Part shown: positions 11,094-19,420 of the stretch, piece by piece
How the letters are laid out: every line of letters starts with the position of its first letter
Position numbering within the stretch: the first letter of the stretch is position 1
Origin: Klebsiella terrigena
Lineage (GTDB): Bacteria; Pseudomonadota; Gammaproteobacteria; Enterobacterales; Enterobacteriaceae
Length of the DNA: 64,000 nt
NCBI RefSeq assembly: GCF_006539725.1
Contig: NZ_BJNO01000001.1
Location: 62,001-126,000 of the forward strand
Reading direction: 5' to 3'
Made by a program: the position numbers and the translations under genes
Notes under the pieces: model-generated
Database searches by the model: none
The model's input: the letters and a program-made list of their open reading frames with translations, nothing else
Told to the model about the DNA's origin: nothing

Positions 11094-11960
11094 ATGGCTT
11101 ACGGGACTTTCGAAACATTACGTCAACAAAAAGCCGTGCTGCGGGAAACGGTGGAGCTGAACTCCGGCATTCAGCTGGCGGCGTGGTACAACAACCTCGA
11201 TACGGTGACGGTACGTAGCGACCACCACACGCTCAGCCTGTACGTTGCCGACGGTTACGAAAGCTATCAGAAAACGCCGCAGGGCTGGAAAAACGGCGGC
11301 GGGCCGGATCGCTTCTGCCTGATGCCAAAGGGGGCGGAGAGTACCTGGGATATCCGCGGCGACCTCTCTTTTGTCCACCTTTACTGCACCGATGCGCATC
11401 TGCGACGCGTCGGGGAACAGGTCTGGGACCGCAGCCCGGCCTCGTTTAGCCTGCAGGAACAGACCTTTTCCCGGGATGATAAAATCACCGCGGTCTATCG
11501 TCAGTTTCTCCTCGACTACGACTGGCAGCAGCAGGCCAACCAGCTGACCCTAAGCTCCGCCAGCACGCTGCTGCTGACCCACCTTATCCAGCACTATTCG
11601 AACGTCCAGTGGCGCCTGCCAACGGTTACCGGCGGCCTGGCGCCGCACGTTCTGCGCACGCTTTTGGCGTGGATTGAAGAGAACCTTGACCAGCCGCTGA
11701 CGCTGGCCGACCTGGCCCAGGAAACGGCGCTCAGCGAATATCACTTCGCGCGCATGTTCCGCCAGTCGATGAAAATGGCGCCGCATCAGTACGTCATGCA
11801 GCGGCGCATGCTCCGCGCGCAGGAGCTTATCTGCCACAGCGCTCGTTCGCTCACCGATATCGCCCTGGCCTGCGGCTTCAGCTCCGCCAGCCATTTCAGC
11901 AACCGCGTCAAAGGCGCCACCGGCCTGACGCCGTCGCAGCTACGCGCGGCGCAGCGCTGA
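11094..11960 (+). CDS. AraC-family transcriptional regulator
   Basis: About 288 residues. The N-terminal two thirds is a cupin-like sensing domain. The C-terminal about 95 residues form the double helix-turn-helix: LTLADLAQETALSEYHFARMFRQSMKMAPHQY is the first half, and SLTDIALACGFSSASHFSNRVKGATGLTPSQLR is the second, with the conserved P-x-Q-L ending. An in-frame GTG at 11085 is an alternative start; ATG 11094 sits behind GAAGG. It is divergent from the EamA transporter (183-base gap), so transport control is the natural guess. The 3' end overlaps the convergent ydcO by 21 bases. Confidence 0.9.
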   Translation: MAYGTFETLRQQKAVLRETVELNSGIQLAAWYNNLDTVTVRSDHHTLSLYVADGYESYQKTPQGWKNGGGPDRFCLMPKGAESTWDIRGDLSFVHLYCTDAHLRRVGEQVWDRSPASFSLQEQTFSRDDKITAVYRQFLLDYDWQQQANQLTLSSASTLLLTHLIQHYSNVQWRLPTVTGGLAPHVLRTLLAWIEENLDQPLTLADLAQETALSEYHFARMFRQSMKMAPHQYVMQRRMLRAQELICHSARSLTDIALACGFSSASHFSNRVKGATGLTPSQLRAAQR

Positions 11961-13106
11961 TAGCAGAGCGTAGCTCACCCCGCCCAGTAGCAGCCCCCAG
12001 AAGGCGGAACCAATGCCCGCCAGCGTCACCCCGCTGGCGGTAACCAGAAAGGCCACCACCGCCGCATCGCGTTCGCTCTCATGATTCAGCGCCTGAAACA
12101 GGCTTCCGCCGAGGGTGCCCAGCAGCGCCAGCCCGGCGAGCATCTGGATCCACGCCACCGGCAGGGCCGACATCAGCGCGGTAATCGAACCGCCAAAAAT
12201 GCCCGCCAGAAGATAAAAACCGCCGGCCGCCGCCGCCGCAAGCCAGCGGCGCTGAGGGTCGGGATGGGCGTCCGGACTTTGACAGATCGCGGCGGTGATC
12301 GCGGCAATACAGATGGAGTAAACGCCAAACGGCGACAGCAGCAGCGCCAGGCCGCCGGTCGCCACGATAAGCGGCGACACCGGCACCGGATAGCCGGAGG
12401 CCTGCAGCGTGGCGAAGCCGGGGGCGTTTTGCGACGCCATGGTGACGAGGAAAAACGGCAGCCCGACGCTGAGCAGCAGAGAGGGGGTAAACTGCGGTGC
12501 GATAAAGGCCGGCGCAACGAAAGAGAGGCTGAGGTGTTCACCGCTCACCTCGCCGCTGGCCCAGGCGATGGCGGCCCCCACCAGCAGGGCGGCCACGACC
12601 GCGAAGCGCGGGAGCAGGGCCTTGCAGATAAGCCAGGCGCCGAGCATGCCGCCGCAGAGGAGCAGATTACCCTGCAGGCTGGAGAAGGCCTGCAGGCCAA
12701 AACGCAGCAATATCCCGGCCAGCATCGCCGCCGCCAGCGAGTGGGGCACGATCTTCATCAGGCGGGCAAACAGGCCGGTCACCCCGCAGAGCACGATAAG
12801 GGCGTTGGCGAAAACAAACACCCCGACCGCCTGCTCCAGCGTTACGCCCTGCAGCCCGCTGACCAGCAGCGCCGCGCCGGGAGTGGACCACGCGGTGAGG
12901 ATCGGCACCTTACGCCACAGGGTCAGCGCGAGGGTGCTGACCCCCATGCCCAAACCCAGCGCCGTCATCCAGCCGGCGATTTGTCCGGCATCGGCCCCCG
13001 CGGCGGCGGCGGCCTGCCAGATAATGGCCGCGGAGCTGGCGTAGCCGACCAGCACCGCGATAAAGCCGGCGAGCAGCGTCGGCAGCGGTAGGGAGAACGA
13101 GCGCAT
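11940..13106 (-). CDS. ydcO: BenE-family (benzoate/H+ symporter-like) inner-membrane protein YdcO
   Basis: About 388 residues with 11-12 hydrophobic helices, colinear with E. coli YdcO (391 residues). It belongs to the BenE family, whose founding member takes up benzoate with protons. Typical stretches are AGFIAVLVGYASSAAIIWQAA, MTALGLGMGVSTLALTLW, ILTAWSTPGAALL and FLVTMASQNAPGFA. Its real substrate in enterobacteria is not known. Start ATG 13106 matches the E. coli N-terminus (MRxFS-P-PTLLAGF); the open frame reaching 13148 adds residues unlike the family. It is divergent from sutR. The 3' end overlaps the AraC gene by 21 bases. Confidence 0.93.
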   Translation of the reverse strand: MRSFSLPLPTLLAGFIAVLVGYASSAAIIWQAAAAAGADAGQIAGWMTALGLGMGVSTLALTLWRKVPILTAWSTPGAALLVSGLQGVTLEQAVGVFVFANALIVLCGVTGLFARLMKIVPHSLAAAMLAGILLRFGLQAFSSLQGNLLLCGGMLGAWLICKALLPRFAVVAALLVGAAIAWASGEVSGEHLSLSFVAPAFIAPQFTPSLLLSVGLPFFLVTMASQNAPGFATLQASGYPVPVSPLIVATGGLALLLSPFGVYSICIAAITAAICQSPDAHPDPQRRWLAAAAAGGFYLLAGIFGGSITALMSALPVAWIQMLAGLALLGTLGGSLFQALNHESERDAAVVAFLVTASGVTLAGIGSAFWGLLLGGVSYALLSALRRA

Positions 13107-13237
13107 GATAACCTCTTGTGCGTTATAACATCCGGTGAAATGTATCACTGTGCGCTATAGCGCACAAGCGCGGCGATCGGTTCCGCCTGCCGCTGCAGAA
13201 ATGTGATCGCTATCGACTCCCGGCGGCGATAGCAGAT

Positions 13238-13369
13238 TGCTCTATGTTGCCAGCAGCTAATTTCATCCGCTTCTCAGGATTGTGCGATATGTTTCCGGTA
13301 ACCAATCAGCAGTTTGGCGTGGGCCCCCGGGAGTACCGCCGGCGCTTTTCGCAATTAAACGCCCTGTAG
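13238..13369 (+). pseudogene. Degraded C-terminus of an AraC-family regulator
   Basis: Reading from about 13238 gives AANFIRF and then, after a non-matching stretch, QFGVGPREYRRRFSQL and a TAG at 13367. F-G-V-x-P-x-x-Y-R-x-x-F is the hallmark end of AraC DNA-binding domains. Nothing upstream in the 312-base ydcO-sutR gap encodes the rest of the domain. I interpret it as a relic of a lost regulator gene. The short in-frame ATG at 13289 is unlikely to make a functional protein. Confidence 0.4.
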
Positions 13370-13375
13370 AATCAT

Positions 13376-13392
13376 ATTAATACGCGTATAAT
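13376..13392 (+). promoter_or_regulatory. sutR promoter with ATACGCGTAT palindrome
   Basis: A consensus TATAAT -10 (13387-13392) overlaps a perfect 10-bp palindrome ATACGCGTAT (13380-13389), about 27 bases before the sutR ATG. No good -35 is seen at 16-18 bases. The palindrome is a candidate autoregulatory operator for SutR, which is inference. Confidence 0.45.
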
Positions 13393-13418
13393 TTCTGCTG
13401 AGAAAATCAGGAGGTGGA

Positions 13419-13967
13419 ATGAATATTGCGCAACATCTTGCGGCAACCCTGAAAACGCTGCGCCAACAGCGCGGCTGGAGCCTGTCGCGTCTGGCGGAGG
13501 AGACCGGGGTGTCGAAGGCGATGCTCGGGCAGATTGAGCGCAACGAATCCAGCCCGACCGTGGCGACGTTGTGGAAAATTGCCACCGGGCTGAACGTGGC
13601 CTTCTCGACGTTTATCGTCGCCGATGATGCCGACGCGCCGGCCGCCTTCGACCCGCAGCAGCAGGCAATGGTGGTGACGCCGGTTTTCCCGTGGGATCCG
13701 CAGCTGCGTTTTGACCATTTTTCTATCACCCTCGCTCCCGGCGCGCTCAGCGAGTCAACGCCGCATGAAAAAGGGGTGATCGAGCACGTGGTGGTAATAA
13801 GCGGAGCGCTGGAGCTGTGCCTTGAAGGGCAGTGGCAGACTCTGCAGGCGGGGGAAGGGCGGCGCTTTGCCGGCGACCTGGCGCATGCCTACCGCAACAG
13901 CGGCGCGCAGACGGCCCATTTTCATTCGCTCATTCACTACCCCAAAGAAAAAGCCGCCGGGGGTTAG
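13419..13967 (+). CDS. sutR: XRE-cupin transcriptional regulator of sulfur utilisation
   Basis: A 182-residue protein matching E. coli SutR (YdcN). An XRE helix-turn-helix occupies about residues 8-62 (LRQQRGWSLSRLAEETGVSKAMLGQIERNESSPTVATLWKIA). A cupin domain follows (residues about 95-178), with HEKGVIEHVVVISG and HFHSLIHYP as likely small-ligand or metal-binding segments. In E. coli SutR influences genes for sulfur-source use. AGGAGG lies just before the ATG. It is divergent from ydcO. Confidence 0.94.
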   Translation: MNIAQHLAATLKTLRQQRGWSLSRLAEETGVSKAMLGQIERNESSPTVATLWKIATGLNVAFSTFIVADDADAPAAFDPQQQAMVVTPVFPWDPQLRFDHFSITLAPGALSESTPHEKGVIEHVVVISGALELCLEGQWQTLQAGEGRRFAGDLAHAYRNSGAQTAHFHSLIHYPKEKAAGG

Positions 13968-14200
13968 CCGGCGGCCAATCAAGATGACTGATAAAAACAA
14001 TCCACAACGTGACGAGGAAAATCCGGAATACGCGGTGACTTTACCCTGCGCCGTTTTCGCTGGGAAATAGCTTTTCCTTCAATGCTTTGCCAGAATCTGA
14101 AAATTCACCCCGCGGCGGCGGCGGAAATTGTTTTGGTCTCTGCCCACTTCTGACTACAATAGCCGCCATTTCGCCCCCTATAACGGATAACGACGATCGT

Positions 14201-16165
14201 ATGCGCCTGCAAAACCATCATCTTGAACTTCTTAGCCCTGCCCGCGATGCCGGGATCGCCCGTGAAGCTATTTTACACGGTGCGGACGCGGTTTATATCG
14301 GCGGACCGGGCTTTGGCGCGCGCCACAACGCCAGCAACAGCCTCAGCGATATCGCCGAACTGGTGCCTTTCGCCCATCGCTACGGTGCGAAGATTTTTGT
14401 GACGCTGAATACCATCCTGCATGATGATGAGCTTGAGCCCGCGCAGCGCCTGATTACCGACCTGTATGAAACCGGCGTTGATGCGCTGATCGTGCAGGAT
14501 ATGGGGGTGATGCAGCTGGATATCCCGCCGATTGAGCTGCATGCCAGCACCCAGTGCGATATCCGTAGCGTTGAAAAAGCGAAGTTTCTTTCCGACGTCG
14601 GCTTCAGCCAGATAGTGCTGGCGCGCGAGCTGGATCTGCAGCAGATCAAGGCCATCTACGAACACACCGACGCGACGATTGAGTTCTTTATTCACGGCGC
14701 GCTGTGCGTAGCCTACTCCGGTCAGTGCAATATCTCCCACGCGCAGACCGGCCGCAGCGCCAACCGCGGCGACTGCTCTCAGGCGTGCCGCCTGCCGTAT
14801 ACCCTGAAAGATGACCAGGGCCGGGTCGTGGCCTATGAGAAACACCTCCTGTCGATGAAAGACAACGATCAGACCGCCAACCTGGCCCAGCTGATCGACG
14901 CCGGCGTGCGCTCCTTCAAGATTGAGGGCCGCTACAAAGACATGAGCTACGTGAAGAACATTACCGCCCACTATCGTCAGATGCTGGACGCAATCATTGA
15001 AGACCGCGGCGATCTTGCGCGCTCCTCTGCCGGACGTACCGAGCATTTCTTCGTGCCGTCCACGGATAAAACCTTCCATCGCGGCAGCACCGACTACTTC
15101 GTTAACGCGCGTAAAGGGGATATCGGCGCGTTCGATTCGCCGAAGTTTATCGGCCTGCCGGTGGGCGAAGTGCTGAAGGTGGGCAAGGACCATCTTGACG
15201 TTGAGGTGAGCGAAGCGCTGACCAACGGCGACGGTCTGAACGTGATGATCAAGCGCGAAATTGTCGGTTTTCGCGCCAATACGGTAGAGAAAACCGGTGA
15301 AAACCGCTACCGCGTATGGCCAAACGAAATGCCGGCGGATCTCTATAAGGCGCGCCCGCATCAGGCGCTGAACCGCAATCTCGACCACAACTGGCAGCAG
15401 GCGCTGCAAAAGACCTCCAGCGAGCGGCGGATTGCGGTAGATATCACCCTCAGCGGCTGGCAGGAACAGCTGGTGCTGACGATGACCTGCGAGGATGGCG
15501 TCAGCGTGACCCACACCCTCGACGGTGAGTTTGCCGAAGCGACCCAGGCCGATAAGGCGCTGGCTAACCTGCGCGACGGGGTGGCGAAATTAGGCCAGAC
15601 CATCTATTTCGCCCGCAACGTTGAGATAGCGCTGCCCGGCGCGCTGTTTGTGCCCAACGGCCTGCTCAATCAGCTGCGTCGTGAAACGGTAGAGCGTCTC
15701 GATCGGGCGCGCCTGGACGCCGTGCCTCGCGGCCAGCGCAAGCCGGTGTCCGTGCCGCCGCCGGTCTATCCGGAAACCCATCTCTCGTTCCTGGCGAACG
15801 TCTATAACCACAAGGCGCGCGAGTTTTATCAGCGCTACGGCGTGAAGCTGATTGATGCCGCCTATGAAGCGCACGAAGAGAAAGGCGACGTGCCGGTGAT
15901 GATCACCAAGCACTGCCTGCGCTTTGCCTTTAACCTGTGCCCGAAACAGGCTAAAGGTTCGATTAAGAGCTGGAAAGCTACGCCGATGCAGCTGATCCAC
16001 GGCGACGAGGTGCTGACGCTGAAGTTTGACTGCCGTCCATGCGAAATGCACGTGGTGGGCAAAATGAAGAACCATATTCTGAAAATGCCGCTTCCGGGGA
16101 GCATCGTTGCCTCCGTCAGCCCGGACGAGCTGCTGAAAACCTTGCCCAAACGCAAAGGCGCCTGA
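14201..16165 (+). CDS. rlhA: 23S rRNA 5-hydroxycytidine C2501 synthase (U32 family)
   Basis: A 654-residue protein colinear with E. coli RlhA (YdcP, 653 residues), which hydroxylates C2501 of 23S rRNA with help from prephenate-dependent chemistry and Fe-S biogenesis. The peptidase U32 domain covers about residues 8-330, with LLSPARDAGIAREAILHGADAVYIGG at the start and the conserved HGALCVAYSGQC and GDCSQACRLPY cysteine segments. The C-terminal part has FNLCPKQAKG and DCRPCEMHVVGK, also Cys-rich. The frame is open to 14087, but ATG 14201 gives the family N-terminus. yncJ converges 12 bases downstream. Confidence 0.95.
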   Translation: MRLQNHHLELLSPARDAGIAREAILHGADAVYIGGPGFGARHNASNSLSDIAELVPFAHRYGAKIFVTLNTILHDDELEPAQRLITDLYETGVDALIVQDMGVMQLDIPPIELHASTQCDIRSVEKAKFLSDVGFSQIVLARELDLQQIKAIYEHTDATIEFFIHGALCVAYSGQCNISHAQTGRSANRGDCSQACRLPYTLKDDQGRVVAYEKHLLSMKDNDQTANLAQLIDAGVRSFKIEGRYKDMSYVKNITAHYRQMLDAIIEDRGDLARSSAGRTEHFFVPSTDKTFHRGSTDYFVNARKGDIGAFDSPKFIGLPVGEVLKVGKDHLDVEVSEALTNGDGLNVMIKREIVGFRANTVEKTGENRYRVWPNEMPADLYKARPHQALNRNLDHNWQQALQKTSSERRIAVDITLSGWQEQLVLTMTCEDGVSVTHTLDGEFAEATQADKALANLRDGVAKLGQTIYFARNVEIALPGALFVPNGLLNQLRRETVERLDRARLDAVPRGQRKPVSVPPPVYPETHLSFLANVYNHKAREFYQRYGVKLIDAAYEAHEEKGDVPVMITKHCLRFAFNLCPKQAKGSIKSWKATPMQLIHGDEVLTLKFDCRPCEMHVVGKMKNHILKMPLPGSIVASVSPDELLKTLPKRKGA

Positions 16166-16177
16166 TCGACGCCGGGA

Positions 16178-16411
16178 TTAGCTGCGGGAATAGGTTTTAG
16201 CCCGGCGGGCGTTCTGCCAGCGGTGCTGTTCGCGCAGGTTCGACGCCGCATCGTCGTACTGGCTGCGTAATTCGTCGCAATCGGCCTCGTGCAGCAGCCG
16301 CTGTTCGAGGCTGGGGACCGGGAAGTAGTCGTGTCCCTGCTGGCGGGCCAGCAGGTGGCCGGAAAAGAGCGCACACAGCAGCAGCAGCGTCGCAACGCAT
16401 CTCCTGATCAT
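16178..16411 (-). CDS. yncJ: Small secreted protein YncJ
   Basis: A 77-residue protein with a signal peptide (MIRRC then Leu-rich core, cleaved near ALFSGHLLA). The mature part resembles E. coli YncJ: a GHDYF-like start, then HEADCDELRSQ and a tail of LREQHRWQ followed by basic residues. I chose ATG 16411 because the longer open frame (to 16483) would bury the signal sequence. YncJ is periplasmic and of unknown function; in E. coli it is reported as a Cpx-responsive gene. It lies between rlhA and ydcR as in E. coli, but here an oxidase operon has been inserted beyond it. Confidence 0.85.
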   Translation of the reverse strand: MIRRCVATLLLLCALFSGHLLARQQGHDYFPVPSLEQRLLHEADCDELRSQYDDAASNLREQHRWQNARRAKTYSRS

Positions 16412-16523
16412 ATCCTGTTCCGTATGGGGGCGAGTGCAGCCACTATGCCTGCTGGTTGTTGAGCTTTTTTCTACGCCAGTCAAAGAAGGGAAAAGGCTCT
16501 GTCAGCGCCGGCTGACGGAAGAT

Positions 16524-16551
16524 AAAAAAACCGGCAGATGCGCTGCCGGTT
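16524..16551 (-). terminator. Rho-independent terminator of the bd-oxidase operon
   Basis: On the minus strand AACCGGCAG-CGCAT-CTGCCGGTT is followed by a run of T. It is a 9-bp stem located 23 bases after the stop of the 41-residue gene, so it marks the 3' end of the oxidase operon. Confidence 0.9.
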
Positions 16552-16573
16552 GATTGACGGTTAAGATAAAACG

Positions 16574-16699
16574 CTAGACTTTTAGCCCGGCAGCGGTCAT
16601 TAACAGGCGAAAACCCATACTCACCGCCGCCAGCGCCAGCACGCTGCCGCCCCACAGCGCAACCATCCAGACTATCTGCTTAAGCCATAATCGATTCAT
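16574..16699 (-). CDS. Small bd-oxidase-associated membrane protein (DUF2474-like), 41 residues
   Basis: Reading the minus strand from ATG 16699 gives a 41-residue protein: a basic start (MNRLWLKQIVWM), one hydrophobic helix (VALWGGSVLALAAVSMGF, about residues 13-30) and a short tail ending GLKV. Its ATG overlaps the TGA of the subunit II gene (TGATG), indicating translational coupling. This position and make-up match the DUF2474 proteins that follow CioAB/CydAB-like genes, functionally analogous to CydX, which stabilises the oxidase. The family assignment is from memory; the reading frame and coupling are directly visible. A terminator follows at 16524-16551. Confidence 0.82.
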   Translation of the reverse strand: MNRLWLKQIVWMVALWGGSVLALAAVSMGFRLLMTAAGLKV

Positions 16700-17709
16700 C
16701 AATGATACCCCTCACCGTGTTGCACTTTGCCGCGGAATACGTAGTAACTCCAGAAGGTATAGCCGAGGATCACCGGAATAATCAGCGCCGCGCCTACCAG
16801 CATAAATCCCTGGCTCTGCGGCGGCGCGGCGGCCTGCCACAGGGTGATGGCCGGCGGAATAATATGCGGCCAGATACTGATCCCCAGCCCGCTAAAGCCG
16901 AGGAACACCAGCCCAAGCGTCAGCAGGAAAGGGCGGGCGTGATGGTCGTGGCTGCCTAACGCCCGCCAAAGCCAGACGCTGAGTGCCAGCACCAGCAGCG
17001 GAACCGGCAGCAGGAAAAAGAGGTTCGGTAAGCTGAACCAGCGCGCGGCGATAGCGGGCTGCGCCAGCGGGGTCCACAGGCTGATAGCGGCCATCACCGC
17101 CAGCAGCGCCAGCAGCAGGGCCCGCGACGCGCCGCGCATTTTTTCCTGCAGCGGCTCCTCGCTTTTCATCACCAGCCAGCTGGCGCCCAGCAGCGCGTAG
17201 GCGATGGTCAGCCCCAGGCCGGAAAACAGGGTGAACGGCGTAAGCCAGTCGAGCATACCGCCGCTAAAGGCGCGGCCGCTGACCGGGAAGCCGTTAATGA
17301 CCGCGCCGACTACCACGCCCTGGGCAAAGGTCGCCAGCAGGGAGCCGCCAAGAAAAGCGAGGTCCCAGAAAGGCCGGTGCGACGGCGTGGCCTGGAAGCG
17401 AAATTCGAAGGCCACTCCGCGAAAGATCAGGCCAACCAGCATCAGCGTCAGCGGGATCGCCAGCGCGTCGATAATGACCGCGTAGGCCAGCGGAAAGGCG
17501 CCGAACAGCGCCGCGCCGCCGAGCACCAGCCAGGTCTCATTTCCGTCCCACACCGGGGCCACGCTGTTCACCATCACGTTGCGATCCTCGGGGTCGCGGA
17601 TGGTGCAGAATAAAATGCCAATCCCTAAATCGAAGCCGTCCATGACGATATACATCAGGGTGGCGAAAACGATGATGGCAAACCAGATTACCGACAGGTC
17701 GATAGCCAT
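16699..17709 (-). CDS. cioB: Cytochrome bd-type (CioB-like) ubiquinol oxidase subunit II
   Basis: A 336-residue integral membrane protein of the CydB/AppC/CioB family with about eight helices. The opening DLSVIWFAIIVFATLMYIVMDGFDLGIGIL and the VAPVWDGNETWLVLGGAALFGAFPLAYA segment are hallmark subunit II sequences. It is shorter than E. coli CydB (379 residues), as in the cyanide-insensitive branch. It pairs with subunit I, whose stop overlaps its start by one base (TGATG-type junction at 17709). Together they oxidise ubiquinol and reduce oxygen to water without pumping protons. I use cioB as a family label; enterobacterial annotations often say cydB. Confidence 0.92.
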   Translation of the reverse strand: MAIDLSVIWFAIIVFATLMYIVMDGFDLGIGILFCTIRDPEDRNVMVNSVAPVWDGNETWLVLGGAALFGAFPLAYAVIIDALAIPLTLMLVGLIFRGVAFEFRFQATPSHRPFWDLAFLGGSLLATFAQGVVVGAVINGFPVSGRAFSGGMLDWLTPFTLFSGLGLTIAYALLGASWLVMKSEEPLQEKMRGASRALLLALLAVMAAISLWTPLAQPAIAARWFSLPNLFFLLPVPLLVLALSVWLWRALGSHDHHARPFLLTLGLVFLGFSGLGISIWPHIIPPAITLWQAAAPPQSQGFMLVGAALIIPVILGYTFWSYYVFRGKVQHGEGYH

Positions 17710-19106
17710 TAGTGGGACTCCTTATGCTCAAGATTGCCGGTGGCGGCGGAAAGCGGACGCGCCGGGGTGCCGCTTACCGGCGGATTGACCTCCTGCGGGC
17801 CTTTGCGGATCAGGCGCAGCATATAGCTATAGCCGACGCCAAAGACCGAGCTGTAGACCACGAAAAACGTCAGCAGGCTGATGGTCATATGCAGGTCGCC
17901 GTGGGCGGAAACGGCGTCGGCGGTGCGCTGCACGCCATAGACAACCCACGGCTGGCGGCCCACCTCGGTGGTCACCCAGCCGGCGAGGATGGCAATCAGC
18001 CCCGATGGCCCCATCCAAAGCGCAAAGCGCAGGAAGGGCTTCGAGTGGTAGAGCCGCCGGCGGTAGCGCAGCCACAGCGCCAGCGCGCCGAGCAGGATCA
18101 TCAGCATGCCGAGGCCGGCCATCAGGCGAAATGACCAGAATACAATGGTCGAATTGGGGCGGTCCTCTGGCGCAAACTCCTTCAGCGCCGGTACCTGTTT
18201 ATCGAGGCTGTGGGTGAGGATCAGGCTACCGAGCGCCGGGATTTCGAGGCCGTAGCGGGTGCGCTCCTGCTGCATATCCGGCCAGCCGAATAGCAGCAGC
18301 GGCGTCGGTTCCCCCGGCCGGTTTTCCCAGTGTCCCTCAATGGCGGCAATTTTTGCCGGCTGATGCTCGAGCGTGTTCAGGCCGTGCATATCGCCAATCA
18401 TCGCCTGGATGGGGGCGACGATCAGCGTCATCCACAGGGCCATCGAAAACATCGCGCGAATGGCCGGAGTTTGATTGCCGCGCAGCAGATGCCATGCCGC
18501 CGAGGCGCCGACGAACAGCGCGCTGCTGAGGAAGGCCGCGACCGACATATGCAGCAGGCGGTAGGGGAATGAGGGGTTGAAGATCACCGCAAACCAGTCG
18601 ACGGGCACCACCTGGCCGTTGACCACCTCAAAGCCCTGCGGCGTCTGCATCCAGCTGTTGGAGGCGAGGATCCAGAAGGTGGAGATTATGGTCCCGGTCG
18701 CCACCATGCAGGTGGCGAAGAAGTGCATGCCGGGGCTGACGCGGTTCCAGCCGAACAGCATCACGCCGAGGAACCCGGCTTCGAGGAAGAAGGCCGTCAG
18801 CACCTCATAGGTCAGCAGCGGCCCGGTAATACTGCCGGCGAACTCAGAAAAACCGCTCCAGTTGGTGCCGAACTGATAGGCCATCACCAGCCCGGAGACG
18901 ACGCCCATGCCGAAGTTGACGGCGAAAATTTTCGACCAGAAGTGGTACAGCGATCGCCAGACGGGATTTTTGGTTTTTAACCACAGCCCTTCCAGCACCG
19001 CCAGATAGCTGGCAAGCCCGATGGTGATGGCGGGAAAGATAATATGAAACGACACGGTAAAGGCGAATTGAATTCGCGCCAGGTGGAATGCATCAAGACC
19101 AAACAT
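17709..19106 (-). CDS. cioA: Cytochrome bd-type (CioA-like) ubiquinol oxidase subunit I
   Basis: A 465-residue membrane protein of the CydA family. His21 (FTVSFHIIFP) and about His185 (YRLLHMSVAAF) fit the haem b595 and b558 ligands, FWSFRLMAGLGML supplies the methionine ligand region, and GRQPWVVYG (about residue 382) is the conserved quinol-site motif. It is some 55 residues shorter than E. coli CydA because the periplasmic Q-loop is short, the mark of the CIO-type branch that is often cyanide-tolerant. It is first in a three-gene operon with subunit II and a 41-residue protein, inserted between yncJ and ydcR relative to E. coli. Confidence 0.93.
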   Translation of the reverse strand: MFGLDAFHLARIQFAFTVSFHIIFPAITIGLASYLAVLEGLWLKTKNPVWRSLYHFWSKIFAVNFGMGVVSGLVMAYQFGTNWSGFSEFAGSITGPLLTYEVLTAFFLEAGFLGVMLFGWNRVSPGMHFFATCMVATGTIISTFWILASNSWMQTPQGFEVVNGQVVPVDWFAVIFNPSFPYRLLHMSVAAFLSSALFVGASAAWHLLRGNQTPAIRAMFSMALWMTLIVAPIQAMIGDMHGLNTLEHQPAKIAAIEGHWENRPGEPTPLLLFGWPDMQQERTRYGLEIPALGSLILTHSLDKQVPALKEFAPEDRPNSTIVFWSFRLMAGLGMLMILLGALALWLRYRRRLYHSKPFLRFALWMGPSGLIAILAGWVTTEVGRQPWVVYGVQRTADAVSAHGDLHMTISLLTFFVVYSSVFGVGYSYMLRLIRKGPQEVNPPVSGTPARPLSAATGNLEHKESH

Positions 19107-19190
19107 GCAGTGCTCCGCAATAAAAATTGATTCAGCGCAATTTTAGGCGTCGCCTGCCTTTGGTTGCAGAGGCAGAAAGGCTCTTTTTTC

Positions 19191-19216
19191 CCATAACAGT
19201 CGGGTGACTGTTATGG
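19191..19216. promoter_or_regulatory. Palindromic candidate operator upstream of the oxidase operon
   Basis: CCATAACAGTC (19191-19201) and GACTGTTATGG (19206-19216) form a perfect 11-bp inverted repeat with a 4-base spacer, 85 bases before the subunit I start. The same CATAACAGT half-site recurs in the ydcR promoter (19344-19352, and inverted at 19379-19385). It could also form a stem-loop, but between two divergent promoters an operator is more likely. Confidence 0.45.
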
Positions 19217-19343
19217 ATTTTTCTCAGCCGCCGCTGCCGAATGGTCTGCGGGAATAGGCGGCGTTGGGATAAACGCTGCCCCGCTGCGGCGCACTATCCG
19301 CACGACGCAGCGGCGGGTTAAAAGATAGCCCGCAGGCTTAGTG

Positions 19344-19388
19344 CATAACAGTTTTTATAAACTGCCATTATTTATCAGCTGTTATACT
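19344..19388 (+). promoter_or_regulatory. ydcR promoter with inverted CATAACAGT/CTGTTAT sites
   Basis: A TATACT -10 (19383-19388) overlaps the right-hand half-site CTGTTAT (19379-19385); CATAACAGT lies at 19344-19352. This layout suits repression by the adjacent regulator. The -35 is poor. The rest of the 314-base gap (19107-19420) holds no gene that I can see. Confidence 0.42.
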
Positions 19389-19420
19389 ATAGGCCACAAC
19401 GTTCATCCGCGGACTCACCT

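Noticed and set aside
12081-13091. Plus-strand open frame (336 codons) in the ydcO locus
   Set aside because: The translation is Arg/Gln/Gly/His-rich without domains and mirrors the membrane protein YdcO on the other strand.
14273-15514. Minus-strand open frame (413 codons) inside rlhA
   Set aside because: It is a shadow of rlhA, which matches its family along its full length.
16443-16655. 70-codon minus-strand frame after the oxidase genes
   Set aside because: It spans the terminator at 16524-16551 and overlaps the better-supported 41-codon gene in another frame.
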